This document shows, piece by piece, positions 7,592 through 10,914 of a stretch of 10,914 nucleotides of DNA. The DNA is from JBMOLL01 sp049325415 (GTDB lineage Bacteria > Bacteroidota > Bacteroidia > Bacteroidales > GCA-2748055), in NCBI GenBank assembly GCA_049325415.1, contig JBMOLL010000066.1, positions 1 through 10,914 of the forward strand. The letters run 5' to 3'. The notes under the pieces are model-generated. The model made no database searches. It had not been told where the DNA came from and saw nothing but the letters and a program-made list of their open reading frames with translations. The translations under genes and the position numbers were made by a program. Each line of letters starts with the position of its first letter. Positions within the stretch are counted from its first letter, which is position 1.

Positions 7592-8872
7592 TTAATCTGC
7601 TTCCAGCTGATAATCTTCGAGCTTTTTATCCGCAAAGATCATTTTCAGTCTGCAAAAGCGCTGCCGTCCGTTGATAAGCGGCACACTTACCCAGTCTTCA
7701 CCAATCAGCGGCCTGACATAGGCCAGGAATTCGTCGGTGACATCGTAGCGGTTCGGAGCGATCCAGTTATCGGGAAAGGTTCGTTCAGACAGTGCCACTT
7801 TTTCAAGCGGGACCTTATCATAACGTACATTATAAATGAACCCCGGCTCACGGAGTATGGTGGCCATCCATCCGTTCCCGTCCTTCACTGCAATCTCAAC
7901 AGCCTTCTGGCCCACCTTGTAGGCTTCATCCAGATCAACTGTGGAGGCATAGATCGCGGTATCGCGCTGATCCGTTCCCATCACCTGTCCCCGGGCTTTG
8001 CCCTTTGATTTGATGCCCACTGCATTGAGGTAGTTCACCACCGCCTGGTAAACTGACAGCCGGCTGCTTCCGAATGAGGTATGACCGAAGGCATCTTTTA
8101 CCTCACCGAGGCTTCCGGCATCGAAGCCTTCGCTGACCACAACAATACAGCGCCTGTCTTTTTTCAACTGGTCGTTCACATTGTCGGCAAGCTGCTCGAT
8201 ACTCACGCCCGATTCGGCCATGTAGATCTGCAGGGGCATCTCGCGTTTCGGATCGGCCAGCCTTGCCGCAGCAGGGATATAACCTATTTTCCGTCCCATT
8301 GCCTGAAGGACCAGCACCGGATCGGCCGGAAAAGATCCCATATTTTCTTCGTTGGCATTCTGAACGATATGCGACCAGTACCTTGCCACACTGCCGTAGC
8401 CCGGGGTATGGTCAATCAGTTTGAATTCACTGTCGCCGACATCATTATCGATCGTTTTGGGCACTCCGACTGCAATCAGGTCGAGGCCGTGCTCGCGTGC
8501 CAGCTCACTGACCCTGAAGGCTGTATGCTGAGAATCATTTCCCCCGATATAAAAGAAATAACCGATATCGTGAGCACGGATCACTTCGAGGATCCGGGCA
8601 AAGTCCTTTTTCTGGTTATCCTTCAGTTTATACCGGCAGGTACCTATGGAGCCGGCGGCAGGTGTGATCCTGAGCAGGGCGATCTCTTCCTCATCCTGGG
8701 CGGAGAGGTTGATCAGTTCTTCCTTCAGTACACCCTCAATGCCATGCCAGCCGCCATATACCGTACCAAATGTATCCGGGAACATCCGGCAGGTCTCAAC
8801 AATCCCCCGGAGGGAGGAGTTGATCACGGGGGAGGGTCCCCCCGACTGAGCGACAATGACGTTTTTTCTCAT
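7592..8872 (-). CDS. PPi-type 6-phosphofructokinase family protein
   Basis: Phosphofructokinase fold, 426 residues, expected to phosphorylate fructose 6-phosphate or a similar sugar phosphate at C1. The phosphate-donor loop AQSGGP lies at 8-13. GGNDS (110-114) has Asp at the position where ATP enzymes have Gly, and PKTIDND (138-144) has the Lys typical of pyrophosphate users plus catalytic base D142. MGRKIGYIPA (192-201) and SEGF (247-250) are the sugar-phosphate binding segments. Together these favour PPi over ATP as donor. The Asn in GGNDS replaces the magnesium-binding Asp of the usual GGDDS, a variation I associate with a clade also seen in Clostridia. It sits 30 bases after the SDR gene. 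Its presence in a LacI-controlled operon rather than a glycolytic locus raises the possibility of a different sugar-phosphate substrate. Confidence 0.9.
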   Translation of the reverse strand: MRKNVIVAQSGGPSPVINSSLRGIVETCRMFPDTFGTVYGGWHGIEGVLKEELINLSAQDEEEIALLRITPAAGSIGTCRYKLKDNQKKDFARILEVIRAHDIGYFFYIGGNDSQHTAFRVSELAREHGLDLIAVGVPKTIDNDVGDSEFKLIDHTPGYGSVARYWSHIVQNANEENMGSFPADPVLVLQAMGRKIGYIPAAARLADPKREMPLQIYMAESGVSIEQLADNVNDQLKKDRRCIVVVSEGFDAGSLGEVKDAFGHTSFGSSRLSVYQAVVNYLNAVGIKSKGKARGQVMGTDQRDTAIYASTVDLDEAYKVGQKAVEIAVKDGNGWMATILREPGFIYNVRYDKVPLEKVALSERTFPDNWIAPNRYDVTDEFLAYVRPLIGEDWVSVPLINGRQRFCRLKMIFADKKLEDYQLEAD

Positions 8873-8902
8873 GGTTATCTTAGCTTGGTTGGTAATTCAT
8901 TT

Positions 8903-9754
8903 TCAGACTCCGCCGAAGGCGCTGTAACCGCCATCCACAGGGATCGAAATGCCGGTAACAAAATGGCTCAGGTCGGAAAGCAGGTAAAGTACGGTTCCCT
9001 GGAGGTCGTCAGGCTCGCCGAAGATGCCCATCGGTGTATTGGCAATTATCTTGTTGCCCCTGGCCGTCAGCTCGCCCGTTTTTTCATCCGTCAGCAGGAA
9101 ACGGTTCTGGTTGGTGAGGAAGAAACCCGGAGCGATGGCATTGACCCTCACCCCGACCTTGGCGAAGTGAACAGCCAGCCACTGGGTGAAATTATTTACC
9201 GACGCTTTTGCAGCCGAATAGGCCGGGATCTTGGTCAGCGGTTTGTAGGAGTTCATGGAAGATATATTCAGAACGACACCCCGTTGCCGTTTGACCATGT
9301 CACGAGTAAACACCATGGTGGGAAGCAGGGTTCCGGTGAAATTCAGATCGAACACCTTACGGAAACCCTCGAGCTGAAGGCCGAAAAAGCCATCATCCAG
9401 GTGATCCAGATCATCCTCTGTCAACTGCTCAAGCTTTGTGGTTGCCTGGGGAGAGTTCCCGCCGGCGCCATTGATCAGCAGGTCGACGGGGCCGACCATT
9501 GCGATGATCTTTGCATAGACCTCTTCGAGAGACGCCTTGTCGAGGACGTTGGCCATGAATCCGTAGGCTTTTGTACCGGTTTCGCCGGCAATGGATTCGG
9601 CCACCGAAGTGGCAGCCTCCGCGTTGATATCGAGAATTACGGTGATCACCCCGGCTTTTGCAAGTCCGCTTGCGATAGATGTACCTATCACGCCTGCACC
9701 GCCCGTAATCACACAGATCTTTCCTTTCAGGTCTTCAAAATTCAGTTGGTTCAT
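8903..9754 (-). CDS. SDR oxidoreductase, YjmF/UxuB-like (probable D-mannonate oxidoreductase)
   Basis: Classical short-chain dehydrogenase of 283 residues. It has the TGGAGVIG nucleotide-binding motif (17-24), NGAGGN (95-100), N138 in LNFTG, and catalytic S166, Y179 and K183 (YSAAK). The stretches NISSMNSY, PLTKIPAYS, FTQWLAVHF and VNAIAPGFFLTNQN closely match my recollection of Bacillus YjmF, annotated as D-mannonate oxidoreductase (fructuronate reductase), which interconverts D-fructuronate and D-mannonate with NAD(P)H. Acidic D42 at the end of the second strand (ILDIN) suggests NADH rather than NADPH. It follows the LacI gene by only six bases, so its transcription should be tied to the regulator. 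No uronate isomerase or mannonate dehydratase gene is nearby, so another keto-sugar acid, such as a ketogluconate, is possible. Confidence 0.88.
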   Translation of the reverse strand: MNQLNFEDLKGKICVITGGAGVIGTSIASGLAKAGVITVILDINAEAATSVAESIAGETGTKAYGFMANVLDKASLEEVYAKIIAMVGPVDLLINGAGGNSPQATTKLEQLTEDDLDHLDDGFFGLQLEGFRKVFDLNFTGTLLPTMVFTRDMVKRQRGVVLNISSMNSYKPLTKIPAYSAAKASVNNFTQWLAVHFAKVGVRVNAIAPGFFLTNQNRFLLTDEKTGELTARGNKIIANTPMGIFGEPDDLQGTVLYLLSDLSHFVTGISIPVDGGYSAFGGV

Positions 9755-9760
9755 CGTTCT

Positions 9761-10810
9761 TTATTTTGGATAATAAATAATATTTTCTTTGGTAACCAGG
9801 TCGATAGGCAGGTACTGCAGTGGCTCCACCGACTTTTTTAGTACCGTACTGCTGAAAAGGGTCATGAGTCCGCGATAGGCCTGCTCTCCGGGTTTCTGGC
9901 TGATCAGGAAATCGATATATTCCCTTTCGAGGTATTCCAGGCTTTCAGGAAGCAAGTCGTAGCCGATCAGCCGGACAGACAGCGCTCCCCGGTCGGCCAG
10001 GTAGGCTCCTACAAGGTGTACCCTTGAGTTGGTGACAAAGATCCCGGCAATGTCCAGGTCTTTGAAGCAGCGGTTGAGCTCACGGTTGAGCCGGTCGACC
10101 CGTGAACCGTTCATATCGATGGTAACCAGGTTCCGTACCCGGTCGGAATGTTCCTCAAAAAAACGCCGGAAGCCCAGTTCTCTCCTTATAATATGGCCGT
10201 AGTTATCTTCCCTTGCTGAAAGATTGACAATAACCAGATCGCGTCCGCGTTCCAGGCCATAGCTTATCATACGTCCGGCAAGAAAGCCGCTTTGCTGGGG
10301 ATCCTGACCGACGTAGCTGACCACTTTGCTGCCTTCCACGATACTGTTGAAAAGTACTATGGGCAAACCTGCTGCCTGGCATTTTTCGATAAAGCGTGCT
10401 GCTTCGTCCTGGAATACAGGTGCAAAAAGCAGACCATCAAATTCGGAGGGAAGGAAGTTTTCGGAGAGTTCCAGGAAGCTGTCGCGCTTAAACTGATCAA
10501 AATAGAAATAGGAAACCTGGACATTGAAGTGAGCCAGTTCCTCCAGGGCCCTGTTGATACCATTCAGGGGAAAGGTCCAGAAGCCGTGTGCGTCCACGGA
10601 TTCCGGCATCATGACGGCAAAGTTCCAGATATGTTTTGAAGCCAGGTTACGTGCCAGAATATCAGGCTGATAATCGAGTTCCTTAATGATAAGTTCGACC
10701 TTGCGGCGGGTTGCTTCCGACACCTCCCCCCGCTGGTGGATCACCCGGTCGACCGTTCCGGTAGATACCCGGGCCAGCCGGGCAATATCCTTTATCCGAG
10801 TTTTGGACAT
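9761..10810 (-). CDS. LacI-family transcriptional regulator
   Basis: DNA-binding regulator of 349 residues, the usual length. The N-terminal helix-turn-helix (IKDIARLARVSTGTVDRVI, 6-24) and the hinge helix near ILARNLAS (51-58) precede a two-lobed periplasmic-binding-protein-like sensor domain from about 60 to the end. The VSTGTVDRVIHQRGEVS form is typical of Bacteroidota LacI proteins. The effector cannot be read from sequence; the operon suggests a sugar acid or sugar phosphate. It is the first gene of the operon, six bases before the SDR gene, so it probably controls its own transcription together with the six enzymes. The leader has no Shine-Dalgarno; the ATG follows an AT-rich stretch. 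Confidence 0.93.
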   Translation of the reverse strand: MSKTRIKDIARLARVSTGTVDRVIHQRGEVSEATRRKVELIIKELDYQPDILARNLASKHIWNFAVMMPESVDAHGFWTFPLNGINRALEELAHFNVQVSYFYFDQFKRDSFLELSENFLPSEFDGLLFAPVFQDEAARFIEKCQAAGLPIVLFNSIVEGSKVVSYVGQDPQQSGFLAGRMISYGLERGRDLVIVNLSAREDNYGHIIRRELGFRRFFEEHSDRVRNLVTIDMNGSRVDRLNRELNRCFKDLDIAGIFVTNSRVHLVGAYLADRGALSVRLIGYDLLPESLEYLEREYIDFLISQKPGEQAYRGLMTLFSSTVLKKSVEPLQYLPIDLVTKENIIYYPK

Positions 10811-10827
10811 ATTATTTTGATTATCTG

Positions 10828-10849
10828 CTGTTTATCCAATTTTAAACAG
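10828..10849. promoter_or_regulatory. Inverted repeat, candidate LacI-family operator
   Basis: CTGTTTA and TAAACAG form perfect 7-base half-sites around an 8-base spacer, between the candidate transcription start and the regulator's ATG. Position and symmetry suit a dimeric regulator that represses its own operon. An mRNA hairpin is an alternative. I saw no second copy in the short gaps between the other genes. Confidence 0.35.
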
Positions 10850-10872
10850 GTGTAAAGCACCAGGATCCGAAA

Positions 10873-10880
10873 CAAATTTA
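10873..10880 (-). promoter_or_regulatory. Candidate Bacteroidota -7 promoter element for the operon
   Basis: Read on the minus strand the bases are TAAATTTG, an exact match to the Bacteroidota -7 consensus TAnnTTTG, about 63 bases before the lacI-type ATG. The -33 region has only a T-rich stretch (TTCTTCTTTTCC) instead of a clear TTTG, so the promoter may be weak or need help. Transcription would start near 10866, giving a leader of roughly 55 bases. Confidence 0.5.
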
Positions 10881-10914
10881 ATACAAAATAATTGGAAAAG
10901 AAGAATTTTTACCG

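Larger units (their letters stand above)
10811..10914. other. Upstream regulatory region of the operon
   Basis: These 104 bases carry no gene. They are AT-rich and hold the -7 element and the inverted repeat listed separately, plus a small GGTG-TAAAG-CACC hairpin (10849-10861) between them. No divergent gene start is visible before the window ends. Confidence 0.6.

Noticed and set aside
8876..8900. A short ATG frame of six codons in the gap between the SDR and PFK genes.
   Set aside because: Six codons in a 30-base gap is expected by chance, and nothing suggests a leader peptide.
8081..9841. A 586-codon open frame on the plus strand, opposite the PFK and SDR genes and the end of the regulator gene.
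   Set aside because: It runs antisense through three genes whose protein families are unmistakable, has no recognisable domain, and its His- and Asp-rich composition is what a reverse-frame shadow gives.
1..10914. Search by eye for tRNA, rRNA, CRISPR arrays, insertion sequences and attachment sites.
   Set aside because: No cloverleaf, regularly spaced repeat, transposase motif or flanking repeat was seen; coding density is high throughout.

Overview
The window most likely comes from a member of the Bacteroidota. The first gene encodes a secreted glycosidase ending in a type IX secretion (Por) C-terminal sorting domain, a system confined to that phylum. The start regions of the minus-strand genes are AT-rich and lack good Shine-Dalgarno sequences, and the promoter candidate upstream of the regulator carries the phylum's -7 element (TAnnTTTG). 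The presence of T9SS and a base composition near half GC by eye point to an environmental Bacteroidia lineage. I cannot place it more precisely.

Region 1 (1-2661, plus strand) is the 3' part of a large modular glycoside hydrolase. It holds the second half of a GH43 beta-propeller with the catalytic acid Glu, a GH43 C-terminal beta-sandwich, a CBM6-like module, three related Ig-like repeats and a T9SS sorting domain. Its start and the catalytic base lie before the window.

Region 2 (2640-2771) is a convergent intergenic stretch. It contains one hairpin with a U-tract for each strand. The minus-strand terminator overlaps the stop codon of the hydrolase.

Region 3 (2772-10810, minus strand) is a compact seven-gene cluster that looks like one operon. 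In transcription order it reads: LacI-family regulator, SDR oxidoreductase of the YjmF/UxuB (D-mannonate oxidoreductase) type, PPi-type phosphofructokinase, HAD hydrolase, LarA-like nickel-pincer racemase/epimerase, PdxB-type 4-phosphoerythronate dehydrogenase, and Gnd (6-phosphogluconate dehydrogenase). Intergenic gaps are 6, 30, 39, 2, -4 (ATGA overlap) and 13 bases. Region 4 (10811-10914) is the leader, with a probable promoter and an inverted repeat that may be an operator.

Every enzyme in the operon has a recognisable family, but I know of no named pathway that uses the combination. Two hypotheses fit. In the first, the operon is a sugar-acid route in which the SDR makes or consumes an aldonate such as D-mannonate, the LarA-like enzyme inverts C2 (mannonate to gluconate), and Gnd acts after a phosphorylation. 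In the second, it is partly a metabolite-repair module: 4-phosphoerythronate is a known strong inhibitor of Gnd, PdxB oxidises that compound, and the HAD protein might dephosphorylate it. No transporter, aldonate kinase, dehydratase, aldolase or nickel-pincer cofactor gene (larB, larC, larE) is present in the window, so any complete pathway needs genes elsewhere.
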